DNA of 64,000 nucleotides, from assembly GCF_963666745.1 (NCBI RefSeq), contig NZ_OY762961.1, positions 1,972,001 through 2,036,000 of the forward strand, written 5' to 3'. The notes under the pieces were generated by a model. It was not told where the DNA came from and did not search any database. It saw only the letters and a list, made by a program, of their open reading frames with translations. The DNA comes from an uncultured Desulfuromonas sp. Lineage in GTDB: Bacteria > Desulfobacterota > Desulfuromonadia > Desulfuromonadales > Desulfuromonadaceae. Made by a program: the position numbers and the translations under genes. This document shows, in pieces, positions 43,458 through 52,883 of this stretch (position 1 is its first letter; each line of letters opens with the position of its first letter).

Positions 43458-44354
43458 TCAATAGGTCTGAGATTGCGACCATAACAATTTCAAGCCCTGC
43501 GTGTCGGTCTTCAGCATCACCCGCTCTATCTCCGCAGCCGTACGGGTGATAAAATATTCAAGTAAATTCGGCTTGGGCTCGGCAGGATAAACCACATCCG
43601 GCGTGCCCTCAATCTGAGCAAGATCAGCTGCACATTGAATCGCAGCCTGTAAACCGCCCAGTTCATCAACAAGCCCTTTGGACAACGCCTGACGACCAGT
43701 AAAAATTCGCCCATCCGCCAATTGCAAAACCTCAGCTTTATCCAATTGACGACCTTCGCTGACCGCAGTCACAAACTGATCATGAACGTCATCAATCAGG
43801 CTCTGCAACAGCTCTTTTTCCTGACCGGTCATTTCTCGCATCGAAGAGCCGATATCTTTATGATCGCCACTCTTAACGACAGTCGTTTTGAGCCCGATCT
43901 TATCCATCAGGGCGATTACGTTGGTAAACTCCATGATGACGCCAATACTTCCGGTAATCGTACCTGGATTGGCATAAATGCGGCTTGCCGGAGCAGAAAT
44001 ATAATAGCCACCGGACGCGGCAACCGAGCCCATTGAAACAACAACGGGTTTCTCCGCTACAAGTCGCACCACTTCATCATAGATTTCCTGAGAGGGGCCG
44101 ACGCCGCCACCAGGAGAATCGACGCGTAGGACGATGGCTTTGACAGCATGATTCTGACCAAAATCGATCAGCTGCTCGACAATGGCTTTTGAGTCAGTGA
44201 TTGTTCCGAGAACTTCTATGACGCCGACTTTTTCAGTGAGAGCGAACTTCTGTGCCCCACCGCGCGACGACGACATGACCATGATGATCCCGGCGAAAAG
44301 AACAAATATCACAAAGAACACTGCGAATGCTATGGCAAAAGGTCTTTTCTTCAT
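43458..44354 (-). CDS. sppA: Signal peptide peptidase SppA, short (36K) type
   Basis: 298 residues: one N-terminal membrane helix (FAIAFAVFFVIFVLFAGIIMVM) and an S49 peptidase domain. The nucleophile Ser lies in MGSVAASGGYYIS and the general-base Lys in RQALSKGLVDELGG. SppA degrades cleaved signal peptides in the membrane. A hairpin at 44366-44400 separates it from rpsA, so its expression may partly depend on read-through. Confidence 0.92.
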   Translation of the reverse strand: MKKRPFAIAFAVFFVIFVLFAGIIMVMSSSRGGAQKFALTEKVGVIEVLGTITDSKAIVEQLIDFGQNHAVKAIVLRVDSPGGGVGPSQEIYDEVVRLVAEKPVVVSMGSVAASGGYYISAPASRIYANPGTITGSIGVIMEFTNVIALMDKIGLKTTVVKSGDHKDIGSSMREMTGQEKELLQSLIDDVHDQFVTAVSEGRQLDKAEVLQLADGRIFTGRQALSKGLVDELGGLQAAIQCAADLAQIEGTPDVVYPAEPKPNLLEYFITRTAAEIERVMLKTDTQGLKLLWSQSQTY

Positions 44355-44365
44355 GACAATCCTGA

Positions 44366-44400
44366 CGAAAAAAGCCCCTGCTGCAAGTTGCAGCAGGGGC
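44366..44400 (-). terminator. Terminator between rpsA and sppA
   Basis: A 12-bp GC-rich stem (44374-44385 with 44389-44400) with 3-nt loop, followed on the minus strand by six T. It lies 20 nt after the rpsA stop and 12 nt before the sppA start, so it should reduce sppA/ihfB transcription from the rpsA promoter. Confidence 0.85.
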
Positions 44401-44420
44401 CAAGAACAGCAACGAACGAA

Positions 44421-46169
44421 TTAGTTCTCATCGTTGGCGTTGTTGAATGCACCCTGCAAAAGGTCTCCAAGGCTGGAGGTTGCCTTTTTCTGGGCCCCCA
44501 TGAATGCATCAACTTCAGCTTTTTCTTTACGATCAGACAGATGCTTGATCGACAGAGCGATTTTATGCTCGTTGGTATCAACGTGAAGCACAACGGCCTC
44601 AAGTTCGTCACCCACCTTGGCAAAGTCCTTCGGTGAGTCAACTTTGTCCTTGCTGATTTCAGAAACGTGAATCAAACCTTCAACGCCTTCTTCAACCTCA
44701 AGGAAGATACCAAACTCAGTCACAGAAGTGACTTTACCGCGAATGATGGTACCCGGAGCGTATTGCTCGGGAATGATCTGCCACGGATCCTGGGTCAGTT
44801 GCTTAACACCCAGAGAGAAGCGCTCATTTTCACGGTCGATGTTCAGGACAACAGCCTTGACCAGATCACCCTTCTTGTACAGCTCGGAAGGATGCTTGAT
44901 GCGCTTGGTCCAGGACAGGTCAGAGATGTGAACCAGACCGTCAATGCCTTCATCAACACCGACAAAAATACCGAAGTCAGTGATGTTCTTGACTTGACCT
45001 TCAATGATGGTGCCAGCGGGGAATTTCTCGCCGATCACTTCCCAAGGATTGGGCTCAACCTGCTTGAGGCCCAGAGAGATACGACGGTTTTCCGTATCCA
45101 TGGCCAGAACAACGGTTTCAACTTCGTCACCGATGGACAGCAGCTTGTTCGGATGCTTGATCCGCTTGGTCCAGCTCATTTCTGAAACGTGAATCAGGCC
45201 TTCTACACCTTCTTCAAGTTCGATAAATGCGCCGTAATCGGTCAGGCTAACAACTTTACCAGTCACACGGGCACCGGTAGGATATTTTTCAGAAACGCTC
45301 AACCAGGGATCCGGAGTGATCTGCTTCAGACCCAAGGAAACACGCTCTTTATCACGATCAAATTTGAGCACCTTGACATTGATGCTGTCGCCTACTGCCA
45401 GAATGTCGGAGGGGTGAGATACACGGCCCCAGGACATGTCAGTGATATGCAGCAGACCGTCGATGCCACCGAGATCGATGAATGCACCGTAATCGGTGAG
45501 GTTCTTGACAACACCTTCAACGATCTGACTCTCTTCGAGAGTTTTAAGCGTATCGGAACGTTGGCTTTCACGCTCGGTTTCAAGCAGAACACGGCGGGAA
45601 AGAACGATATTGCCACGGCGTTTGTTGAGCTTGATAATCTTAAACTCAAAGGTATCGCCGATCAGTTTGTCAAGGTTGCGAACCGGACGCAGGTCAACCT
45701 GAGAACCCGGCAAAAAGGCGTTAACACCGATATCGACAGAGAGTCCGCCCTTGATACGGGACACGATGCGACCTTCAACAACAGCACCTTCCTCCAGAGC
45801 ATTCCAAACCTTCTGACGGTCTGCTTTCTCCTTGGAGAGGCCAATCAGGCCACTTTCATTCTCGGCACGTTCAAACAGAACGTCAACCTTGTCACCAACT
45901 TCAAGAGTTGCCGGTTTACCGTCAACAGCAAACTCTGACAGGGGGATCACCCCTTCAGATTTGTAGCCGACATCAACCACAACGGAATCCGGATTGACCT
46001 GAACAATTGTTCCTTCAACCACGTCGCCGACGGCGAGATTGCCTTGCAGGCTGTTTTCAAACAGATCCTTGAAGCTCTCGTCACCGAACTCTTCGTCAAA
46101 TTCTTCTTCGAACTCGTCATCCATCATGTCAAGTTCTTCTGTGTTAACTGCTTCGTTGTTTTCAGACAT
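44421..46169 (-). CDS. rpsA: 30S ribosomal protein S1
   Basis: 582 residues with an acidic N-terminal tail (DEFEEEFDEEFGDE) and six S1 domains; the last four are near copies with repeated KVVSLTDYGAFIELEEGVEGLIHVSEMSW-type segments. S1 binds mRNA and helps 30S initiation. The region before the ATG has no canonical Shine-Dalgarno sequence, and small hairpins stand upstream (46195-46212 among them), reminiscent of the autoregulated E. coli rpsA leader (known there; inferred here). Confidence 0.97.
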   Translation of the reverse strand: MSENNEAVNTEELDMMDDEFEEEFDEEFGDESFKDLFENSLQGNLAVGDVVEGTIVQVNPDSVVVDVGYKSEGVIPLSEFAVDGKPATLEVGDKVDVLFERAENESGLIGLSKEKADRQKVWNALEEGAVVEGRIVSRIKGGLSVDIGVNAFLPGSQVDLRPVRNLDKLIGDTFEFKIIKLNKRRGNIVLSRRVLLETERESQRSDTLKTLEESQIVEGVVKNLTDYGAFIDLGGIDGLLHITDMSWGRVSHPSDILAVGDSINVKVLKFDRDKERVSLGLKQITPDPWLSVSEKYPTGARVTGKVVSLTDYGAFIELEEGVEGLIHVSEMSWTKRIKHPNKLLSIGDEVETVVLAMDTENRRISLGLKQVEPNPWEVIGEKFPAGTIIEGQVKNITDFGIFVGVDEGIDGLVHISDLSWTKRIKHPSELYKKGDLVKAVVLNIDRENERFSLGVKQLTQDPWQIIPEQYAPGTIIRGKVTSVTEFGIFLEVEEGVEGLIHVSEISKDKVDSPKDFAKVGDELEAVVLHVDTNEHKIALSIKHLSDRKEKAEVDAFMGAQKKATSSLGDLLQGAFNNANDEN

Positions 46170-46272
46170 TAACCAATGTACCCCCGTAAAAGATTACGTC
46201 CTGTCAAGGACGTTTTTCTCGGCCTAAGCCGCGAAAAGGAACCCTACCATACACTTGTGAAAAAAAAAATAA

Positions 46273-47112
46273 TTATTTTGTCAGTGTCTGTAATCTTTCC
46301 ACCACATCACGGATGATCCATTCAGGGGTTGAAGCCCCTGCAGTTACACCAACGGTCTCAGCTCCGGACAGCCAGGAAGAGTCAATATCTTTAGCCGTTT
46401 CGATATGATGAGTGTTCGGCTGCAGATCTGCACAGATCCGCGCTAATCGTGTGGTATTCGCACTGTTGTGCCCTCCGATGACGAACATCGTATCGACGCG
46501 ACCGGCAATCTGCCGGGCCTCATCCTGACGCACGGATGTGGCATCACAGATTGTATTGAAAATTCGTAATTCCTTATTATTGTCGAGCAGTTCCTGAACA
46601 ATTTCACTGAAGTTATCAAAAGATTGCGTGGTCTGGGCGACGAGTCCCAGCTTTTTATGCGGCGGGATGGAGCGTGCTTCCTGTGGATTGGCAACAACCC
46701 AAGTTTCTCTCCCCGAAGCGTAGGAGATGATCCCCTGCACTTCCGGATGTTCCTGTTCGCCGACAATCACCACACTGTATCCTTCATCACCAAGTAATGC
46801 GGCATACTGTTGCGCTTTTTTGACAAACGGACAAGTGGCATCGACAATCGCGACACCTTTTTTTTCCAGAGCCTGTTCCTCACTGCGGGTAATACCGTGG
46901 GAACGGATGATGACGGTTTCATCGTCAATCTGCTCGACACTGTCCTGCACTCTGATCCCTTTGCCTTCCAGGCGTTGCACCAATTGAGGAGAATGAATCA
47001 ACGGCCCCAAAGAACAGATATGCTCCGAGTTTTCCGCCGCCTGAAACGCCATATTGACCGCCCGTTTAACGCCAAAGCAAAAACCGGCGCTTTTCGCCAG
47101 AACAATCTCCAT
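46273..47112 (-). CDS. ispH: 4-hydroxy-3-methylbut-2-enyl diphosphate reductase
   Basis: Last enzyme of the MEP isoprenoid pathway (LytB), an iron-sulfur protein. Cluster Cys are in AGFCFGVKRA, DATCPFVKK and NTICDATSVRQ. The His/Glu substrate contacts (IRSHG, VGEQEHPEV, GGHNSANT) are present. The ATG at 47110-47112 (MEIVLAKS) has GGAGG just upstream; a GTG six codons earlier overlaps cmk. Supplies isoprenoids for ispB. Confidence 0.95.
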   Translation of the reverse strand: MEIVLAKSAGFCFGVKRAVNMAFQAAENSEHICSLGPLIHSPQLVQRLEGKGIRVQDSVEQIDDETVIIRSHGITRSEEQALEKKGVAIVDATCPFVKKAQQYAALLGDEGYSVVIVGEQEHPEVQGIISYASGRETWVVANPQEARSIPPHKKLGLVAQTTQSFDNFSEIVQELLDNNKELRIFNTICDATSVRQDEARQIAGRVDTMFVIGGHNSANTTRLARICADLQPNTHHIETAKDIDSSWLSGAETVGVTAGASTPEWIIRDVVERLQTLTK

Positions 47113-47126
47113 CTCTCCTCCCAATC

Positions 47127-47804
47127 TCACAATCCAAGACGCTCGTCAATGACAGCCAGCATCTTCTCCAGAACCTGTTCTATGCTCAGGCAGGTCGAGT
47201 CGATCGCCACCGCATCATCAGGGCGCAATAATGGCGCATGTTCTCGCGCCGAATCCGCAGCATCACGCTGTCTGACTTCTTCGATCGTCTGTTGCAGGTC
47301 AACATCCAGCCCCTTGGCTTTCAATTCGTCATAGCGTCTTTGACCACGTGCCTCGGCACTGGCTTCCAGATAAAACTTCACCTCAGCCTGAGGAAACACG
47401 ACACTGCCGATATCACGCCCCTCCAGTACAACACCTCCGTCTTTGCCCATGGCACGCTGCAACTTAACCATGGCCTGTCGCACTTCAGCACAAGCAGAAA
47501 TTTTCGAGGTCAAAAGACTCATCTGCGGAGTCCTAATCGCTTCGGAGACATCTTCACCGTTCAGCCAGACAGTTTCTTGGCCATTGTCACACTGAAAACG
47601 GATATCAAGGCGTTCACACAGCGCCTGCAAGCCCTGACAGTCTTCGCTGTCAATCGACTCTCGACTGGCTGCCAGGGCTACGGCCCGATACATGGCCCCC
47701 GTGTTGATATTGATATAGTCAAGCCGTTGGGACAACAAACGACTCAATGTGCTCTTGCCGGCACCGGATGGACCATCAATGGCAATAATCAGTTTTGACT
47801 CCAT
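47127..47804 (-). CDS. cmk: Cytidylate kinase
   Basis: Phosphorylates CMP and dCMP. P-loop IDGPSGAGKST at the N-terminus, INTGAMYRAVAL, the LEGRDIGSVVFP motif and the RRYDELKAKG lid region are typical. The ATG at 47802-47804 gives 225 residues, the usual length; a longer frame has no support. It sits between aroA and ispH/rpsA, the same neighbours as in E. coli and many other bacteria. Confidence 0.94.
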   Translation of the reverse strand: MESKLIIAIDGPSGAGKSTLSRLLSQRLDYININTGAMYRAVALAASRESIDSEDCQGLQALCERLDIRFQCDNGQETVWLNGEDVSEAIRTPQMSLLTSKISACAEVRQAMVKLQRAMGKDGGVVLEGRDIGSVVFPQAEVKFYLEASAEARGQRRYDELKAKGLDVDLQQTIEEVRQRDAADSAREHAPLLRPDDAVAIDSTCLSIEQVLEKMLAVIDERLGL

Positions 47805-47924
47805 GGTTACACTTTCGTCCCTATCATTGATCCTTTTCTGCTTTTCCGCAGATACGCTGTTGACGCAAAAAAGGGAGAGACCACAAGATCCCACCCTTTT
47901 AATATGCCTTCCTGATGCCTTACA

Positions 47925-49217
47925 TCAGGAAGAAAGACGGCGTAGCAACTCCCAGAAATTCGGAAAGGATGTTGCGGTACATTGTGTATCTTCAATGACG
48001 ACATCCTGCGTGGCACGCAACGCGGCCACTGCAGAGCTCATGGCAATGCGGTGATCACCACACGAATTAACCTTGCCACCCAAAAGGGTCTCGGCTCCTT
48101 CAACGGTCATACCGTCTTCGGCCGTGGTCACAGCCACCCCAAATGTCTTCAGCACATCCGCCATGGCCGCGATACGGTCCGTTTCCTTGACGCGCAGTTC
48201 TTTCGCATCACGAATCACCGTAGTGCCCTCGGCACATGCGGCAGCAATGCTGATGACGGGAAACTCATCAATGGCCCGGGGGACATCTTCGCCACCAATT
48301 TCAATCCCCTTGAGGTGACTGCTTTTAACCAGAAGATCCGCGACCGGTTCACCCGCCATCTCACGCTCGTTAACCAGCTCAATAGAACCGTTCATTTTTT
48401 TCAGGATGTCAATCACCCCGGAGCGCGTGGGATTGATGCCGACATTTTTAATCAACAACTCAGAGCCGGGAACAATCAAGGCGGCAACGATAAAAAATGC
48501 CGCTGATGAAATATCGCCGGGCACCAACAGATCCCGCGCCGTCAAAGCTTGTCCACCGGCAATGGAGACACCGCCGTCAAACGAGGTCACCTCAACACCA
48601 AAATGGCGCAGCATCCGTTCGGAGTGATCACGCGACAGATGGGGTTCATAAACCGTTGTCACGCCATCGGCATAAAGGCCGGCCAGCAACACAGCGGATT
48701 TCACCTGGGCACTGGCTACAGGAGAATGATAGGTGGTTGCCTTCAGCTGACAGCCCTGAATGGCCAAGGGGGCACATTGCCCCTGCTGCCTGCCGGTAAT
48801 GATAGCCCCCATTTCCGCCAGCGGTGTAACAACACGCCCCATGGGCCGTTTGCGCAGATATTTATCGCCGGTGAGCACCGAAAAAAACGACTGTCCGGCC
48901 AGCAAACCACTCATCAGACGGATCGTGGTCCCGGAATTGCCACAGTCAAGGACATCTTCCGGCTCACACAGGCCGTTCACCCCGCGACCATGAATCACCA
49001 ATTCACCATCGCCGGGTTGTTCAATGGTGACGCCCATGGCTTGAAACGCTTTGAGCGTCGACAGGTTGTCTTCGCCTTGAAGAAATCCGCTGACCCGCGT
49101 GACCCCCTGGGCCAGGCTGCCGAACATCACCGAGCGATGAGAGATGGACTTGTCGCCGGGGACCGTTATCTCGCCACGCAAACCACCACAGGATGAAACT
49201 GTTTGACTCTGTATCAT
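47925..49217 (-). CDS. aroA: 3-phosphoshikimate 1-carboxyvinyltransferase (EPSP synthase)
   Basis: Joins shikimate-3-phosphate and PEP in the shikimate pathway. 430 residues. VPGDKSISHRSVMF (shikimate phosphate binding), DCGNSGTTIRLM, RKRPMGR, QVKSAVLLAG, IDEFPVISIAAA, KELRVKETDR and GDHRIAMS are present. LDCGNSGTT has Ser after Asn-Ser where class I enzymes have Ala in NAGT(A/T), suggesting the class II (glyphosate-tolerant) group. A hairpin (47909-47931) overlaps its stop. It follows tyrA by 5 nt. Confidence 0.95.
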   Translation of the reverse strand: MIQSQTVSSCGGLRGEITVPGDKSISHRSVMFGSLAQGVTRVSGFLQGEDNLSTLKAFQAMGVTIEQPGDGELVIHGRGVNGLCEPEDVLDCGNSGTTIRLMSGLLAGQSFFSVLTGDKYLRKRPMGRVVTPLAEMGAIITGRQQGQCAPLAIQGCQLKATTYHSPVASAQVKSAVLLAGLYADGVTTVYEPHLSRDHSERMLRHFGVEVTSFDGGVSIAGGQALTARDLLVPGDISSAAFFIVAALIVPGSELLIKNVGINPTRSGVIDILKKMNGSIELVNEREMAGEPVADLLVKSSHLKGIEIGGEDVPRAIDEFPVISIAAACAEGTTVIRDAKELRVKETDRIAAMADVLKTFGVAVTTAEDGMTVEGAETLLGGKVNSCGDHRIAMSSAVAALRATQDVVIEDTQCTATSFPNFWELLRRLSS

Positions 49218-49222
49218 GTTAA

Positions 49223-50107
49223 TTATCTCACCTTCGGTTGCAAAAGAGCATCGCGGGTTATCTTGGAGCGCAGGAAAAACTCGTAAAGCTTCTCCCCGTC
49301 CGCTTGTTGAATATCGTTTTTGAGTTCACTGAGAAAATTTTCAAACTGATCAATCATCTCGATCAGGCTGTCACGATTGGTCAGTGCGATATCGCGCCAC
49401 ATAATCGGATCGGACGAGGCAATACGGGTAAAATCACGAAAGCCACCGGCTGAATAGTCGAGAATATTTTCCTCATAGCGATCATAGGCACTGACGGAAT
49501 TCACCAGTGAATAGGCAATCATATGCGGCAGATGGCTGATCGCCGCCAGAATGCGATCATGCTTGTACACATCCATCGTCACGACAGCACTGCCCGCCGC
49601 CTGCCAGGCACGGGTCACCACATCCAGAGCTGCAGCATCCGTCTGTTCCGAGGGCGTCAGAATGCAGCGTTTCCCCTGATAAAGCTCAGCAAAAGCGGCT
49701 GCCGCACCACTTCGCTCGGTTCCGGAAATCGGATGCCCCGCCACGTAACGGACCCCCTGCGCGACAGCCAGAGGTTCGAGCGCCTCCAGAACACATTGTT
49801 TGACGCTGCCCGAATCGGTGAGGATCGCGCCCTGATCCATACTGGGAATCACTTGACGGGCCGCGGCTTCCATCGCGCCAACCGGTACGGCCAGCATCAC
49901 CAGTTCAGCGCCATGAACCGCCTCTTGCAACGTTGCGGGCAACTGATCAATGACCTGAAGGTCATGCGCCTGACGTAGATTCTCCGGATCGGCATCCCAC
50001 CCGGAAACAGTGGCGACAACACCGGCGCGTTTCAACGCCAGGGCAAAAGACCCGCCAATCAGGCCGACACCGATAATGGCTATTTTATGCAGATAAAAAC
50101 CGTTCAT
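49223..50107 (-). CDS. tyrA: Prephenate dehydrogenase
   Basis: Oxidative decarboxylation of prephenate in tyrosine synthesis. 294 residues from the ATG at 50105-50107 (MNGFYLHKIAIIG), which has AAGGAG upstream. NAD-binding GVGLIGGSFALALK, then GHPISGTERSG and ISHLPHMIAYSLVN, with the catalytic His, are clear. No ACT or chorismate mutase domain is attached; the mutase is in the upstream pheA. Confidence 0.94.
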   Translation of the reverse strand: MNGFYLHKIAIIGVGLIGGSFALALKRAGVVATVSGWDADPENLRQAHDLQVIDQLPATLQEAVHGAELVMLAVPVGAMEAAARQVIPSMDQGAILTDSGSVKQCVLEALEPLAVAQGVRYVAGHPISGTERSGAAAAFAELYQGKRCILTPSEQTDAAALDVVTRAWQAAGSAVVTMDVYKHDRILAAISHLPHMIAYSLVNSVSAYDRYEENILDYSAGGFRDFTRIASSDPIMWRDIALTNRDSLIEMIDQFENFLSELKNDIQQADGEKLYEFFLRSKITRDALLQPKVR

Positions 50108-50130
50108 CCCTCTCCTTCGCAATCCGCCAG

Positions 50131-51201
50131 CTAAACAGCCCGCGGATAAGACCCGAGAACTTTGATGAATTGACAATAATTGCCCAACTCTTCGACGGCA
50201 TCATGGACGGACGGCGTCTCGATATGACCCTCAATGTCGAGGAAAAAGATATACTCCCACGCCCGTTTCTTCAGCGGCCGGCTTTCAATTTTCGACAGAT
50301 TGATCCCGCGCTTACTGAACGGCTCAAGCATTTTAAGCAGGATGCCCGGTTCATCCTTGATTAAAAACAGGATGCTGGTTTTATCATGTCCACCGGGTGC
50401 CGGAATCTGATCGCTGATGACCAAAAAGCGGGTAAAGTTGCTCGGATTATCGGCAATATTCGCCTTCACTTGTTGCAGGTCGTACTGGGCACCGGCAGCG
50501 GCACTGGCAATGGCTGCGGCACTTTTGTCACCGGCAGCCAACTGAGCCGCAGCAGCGGTACTGGCAACATCAATCAGCGGCACATCGGGAAGATTTTCTT
50601 CCAGCCATTTTCGACATTGGCCGAGGGCCTGAGGATGGGAATAAACCCGTTCAATATCGGACATGCGTGAGGTCAGCGACAACAAATCATGAGAAATCTC
50701 CTGAAGGATTTCAGCATAAATCTTCAGGTCTGACTCCATAAACATATCGAGGGTATGGGTCACCACACCTTCATTGGAGTTTTCAACCGGAACCACACCA
50801 TAGTTGGCCCGGCCACGCGCCACCTCATCAAACACGGCAGAAATACTTTTTTGCGGAACCAGTTGTGCCGACAGACCAAACTGTTGCATCGCAGCGACAT
50901 GGGTAAAGGTCGCCTGAGGACCGAGAAAGGCCACTTTCAGCGGTTGTTCAAGAGCCAGTGATGCCGAGATGATTTCACGAAAAACACGTTGAATCGCATC
51001 AGAGGGGAAAGGGCCCGGGTTGCTTTGCCGCAGGCGCTCATAAATGGCCTGTTCACGACTGGGCACATAATAAGCGGACTTACTGCCCTCTTTGGCTTTA
51101 CCAACTTCGAGAACAACCTTGGCGCGCTCGTTGAGCAATTCAAGAATGTGGTCGTCCAAGGCATCAATTTTTTCGCGCAACGGCTTGAGCGTGTCACTCA
51201 T
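50131..51201 (-). CDS. pheA: Bifunctional chorismate mutase/prephenate dehydratase
   Basis: 356 residues: chorismate mutase AroQ domain (1-~90, LREKIDALDDHILELLNERAK), prephenate dehydratase (~95-270, with GPQATFTHVAA, ENSNEGVVTHTLD and SNFTRFLVI) and an ACT regulatory domain (~280-356) with the ESRP motif that binds phenylalanine. It makes phenylpyruvate and is probably feedback-inhibited. The ATG at 51199-51201 has AAGGAG upstream. First gene of the aromatic block pheA-tyrA-aroA. Confidence 0.95.
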   Translation of the reverse strand: MSDTLKPLREKIDALDDHILELLNERAKVVLEVGKAKEGSKSAYYVPSREQAIYERLRQSNPGPFPSDAIQRVFREIISASLALEQPLKVAFLGPQATFTHVAAMQQFGLSAQLVPQKSISAVFDEVARGRANYGVVPVENSNEGVVTHTLDMFMESDLKIYAEILQEISHDLLSLTSRMSDIERVYSHPQALGQCRKWLEENLPDVPLIDVASTAAAAQLAAGDKSAAAIASAAAGAQYDLQQVKANIADNPSNFTRFLVISDQIPAPGGHDKTSILFLIKDEPGILLKMLEPFSKRGINLSKIESRPLKKRAWEYIFFLDIEGHIETPSVHDAVEELGNYCQFIKVLGSYPRAV

Positions 51202-51343
51202 TGATTCCGTGCTCCTTTTTGTTTCGGGTTCATTGCAGCCCAACATTCAAAGGGGCAACAATCGAACAGGATTTTATTGCGCAGTGAATTTACCTTATGC
51301 TGTAGAGAAAATCAATGGAACAGCCATTCCCTTCATCAGGGCA

Positions 51344-51760
51344 TTATTCACCGATAATTTTAACCAACACCCGTTTGCGCCGTCGTCCATCGAACTCGCC
51401 ATAGAAAATTTGTTCCCACGGGCCAAAGTCCAGGTGTCCTTCTGTCACAGCGACGACAACTTCCCGCCCCATGATGGTTCGTTTCAAATGGGCATCGCCA
51501 TTATCTTCTCCCGTGCGATGGTGGGCATAGCCATTGACATCATAAGGAGCCAACCCTTCCAGCCAACGGGTAAAATCTTCGTGTAATCCCGATTCATGAT
51601 CGTTGATAAAAACCGACGCCGTGATATGCATAGCATTGACCAGACACAGTCCTTCTCGGATACCACTGTCAGAGAGACAACGTTCGACATCCCTGGTTAT
51701 ATTAAGAAAACCCATCCGTTGCGGATGTTCAAACCACAGTTCCTTTCGATAGGATTTCAT
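51344..51760 (-). CDS. YjbQ/UPF0047 family protein
   Basis: 138 residues with the family signature: [16 protein letters not shown], then [22 protein letters not shown] and [15 protein letters not shown]. YjbQ proteins have been reported to show weak thiamine-phosphate synthase activity; the true role is not settled. A cluster of His residues suggests metal binding. It stands alone between the bax-like gene (divergent) and pheA. Confidence 0.9.
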   Translation of the reverse strand: MKSYRKELWFEHPQRMGFLNITRDVERCLSDSGIREGLCLVNAMHITASVFINDHESGLHEDFTRWLEGLAPYDVNGYAHHRTGEDNGDAHLKRTIMGREVVVAVTEGHLDFGPWEQIFYGEFDGRRRKRVLVKIIGE

Positions 51761-51899
51761 CCTGCCTCCGTTTTCCGATCCGCAAACAAAAAAAACCGGT
51801 TATTCAACATCTTGCATTGTTCCAACGGCTATGATAATGTGCTGCGCCGTTTAAGGTAAACATATAAAAAGATCTTAACACACTGTTACAGAGCTAAGC

Positions 51900-52868
51900 A
51901 TGAGCAAAAAAATACGTTTTTATTCAATGAGTTACATCACAAGTCTAATCTTACTGTGTAGTTGTGACGTCCACCCCGGAAATACCGCACAAGACAGGGC
52001 TCACCTGCAGCCGAATTCGTATCAACAGCTGGTAGAAACCTTTGACCTTTGGGGATACAGCTGGGAAACACTCGATCAAGGGGTTCCGGCATTTACGTTG
52101 GATCGTTTCCCCCGCGACATGGGCAACATTCAGGACGTGAAGCTGAAAAAGAAGCTCTTCTTTCTCAGCCTGTTACCCATGGTCATCATGCAGAATGATG
52201 TCATCCTCCAGCAACGAACCACCCTGAAAAAACTGCTAAGCAACCCCTCTGCAATGACCGATAGGCAACACCAATGGCTAAAACAGCTCTGCCGTCAATA
52301 CCGTTGCGAAGGCGACCCGATTGCTGATCCTAACATCGCGAAAACTTTGCTGCGGCGGGTCGATATGGTGCCTACCGCTCTGGTTCTCGCACAGGCGGCA
52401 AATGAATCCGCCTATGGCAGCTCGCGCTTTGCCCAGCAGGCCAACAACATTTTCGGACAATGGACGTTTATCCCCGGAGCGGGGCTGGTCCCAGCTGACA
52501 GACCGGAGGGTGCGACGTATGAGGTAAAAAAGTTCAGCAATCTTGCCGCATCGATCCACGCCTACATGAACAACCTCAACAGCCATCCGGCCTATCGGAA
52601 TCTGCGGGAAACGCGTTTCGCCCTTCGCAAGTCAGGTGCCCCACTGGAAGGGAAAAAGTTGGCTGAAGGCCTAGTGAACTACTCCACGCGACGCGACGCC
52701 TATGTCAACGAGATTCAAACCATGATCCGGCATAACCGACTCTCTCAGCTATCAGCACTGCGATTACGAAGTGATATCCGCATCGCGAGAAGTTCTGTTC
52801 TTCCCCAGCGTCAGCTCAGTTCGCGCCGGAGCTCAACAGCTTTCGACGAAATGTCGTCAATGCGGTAA
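51900..52868 (+). CDS. Bax-like glucosaminidase lipoprotein
   Basis: 322 residues. The N-terminal signal ends in LLCSC, a lipobox (ITSLILLCSC). The Bax/GH73-type glucosaminidase domain spans ~90-285: ALVLAQAANESAYGSSRFAQQANNIFGQW, with the catalytic Glu in the NES motif, and LNSHPAYRNLR. The Ser/Arg-rich C-terminus (SSRRSSTAF) is unstructured. A cell-wall hydrolase of the periplasm or outer membrane. It is convergent with the deacetylase gene, 15 nt apart. Confidence 0.87.
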   Translation: MSKKIRFYSMSYITSLILLCSCDVHPGNTAQDRAHLQPNSYQQLVETFDLWGYSWETLDQGVPAFTLDRFPRDMGNIQDVKLKKKLFFLSLLPMVIMQNDVILQQRTTLKKLLSNPSAMTDRQHQWLKQLCRQYRCEGDPIADPNIAKTLLRRVDMVPTALVLAQAANESAYGSSRFAQQANNIFGQWTFIPGAGLVPADRPEGATYEVKKFSNLAASIHAYMNNLNSHPAYRNLRETRFALRKSGAPLEGKKLAEGLVNYSTRRDAYVNEIQTMIRHNRLSQLSALRLRSDIRIARSSVLPQRQLSSRRSSTAFDEMSSMR

Positions 52869-52883
52869 TGGCATCAAAAAACG

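Noticed and set aside
45189-45938. 249-codon plus-strand frame opposite rpsA
   Set aside because: It mirrors the repeated S1 domains of the real gene.
44421-46169. Tandem near-identical S1 segments as a recent repeat element
   Set aside because: Repetition is the normal six-domain structure of ribosomal protein S1.
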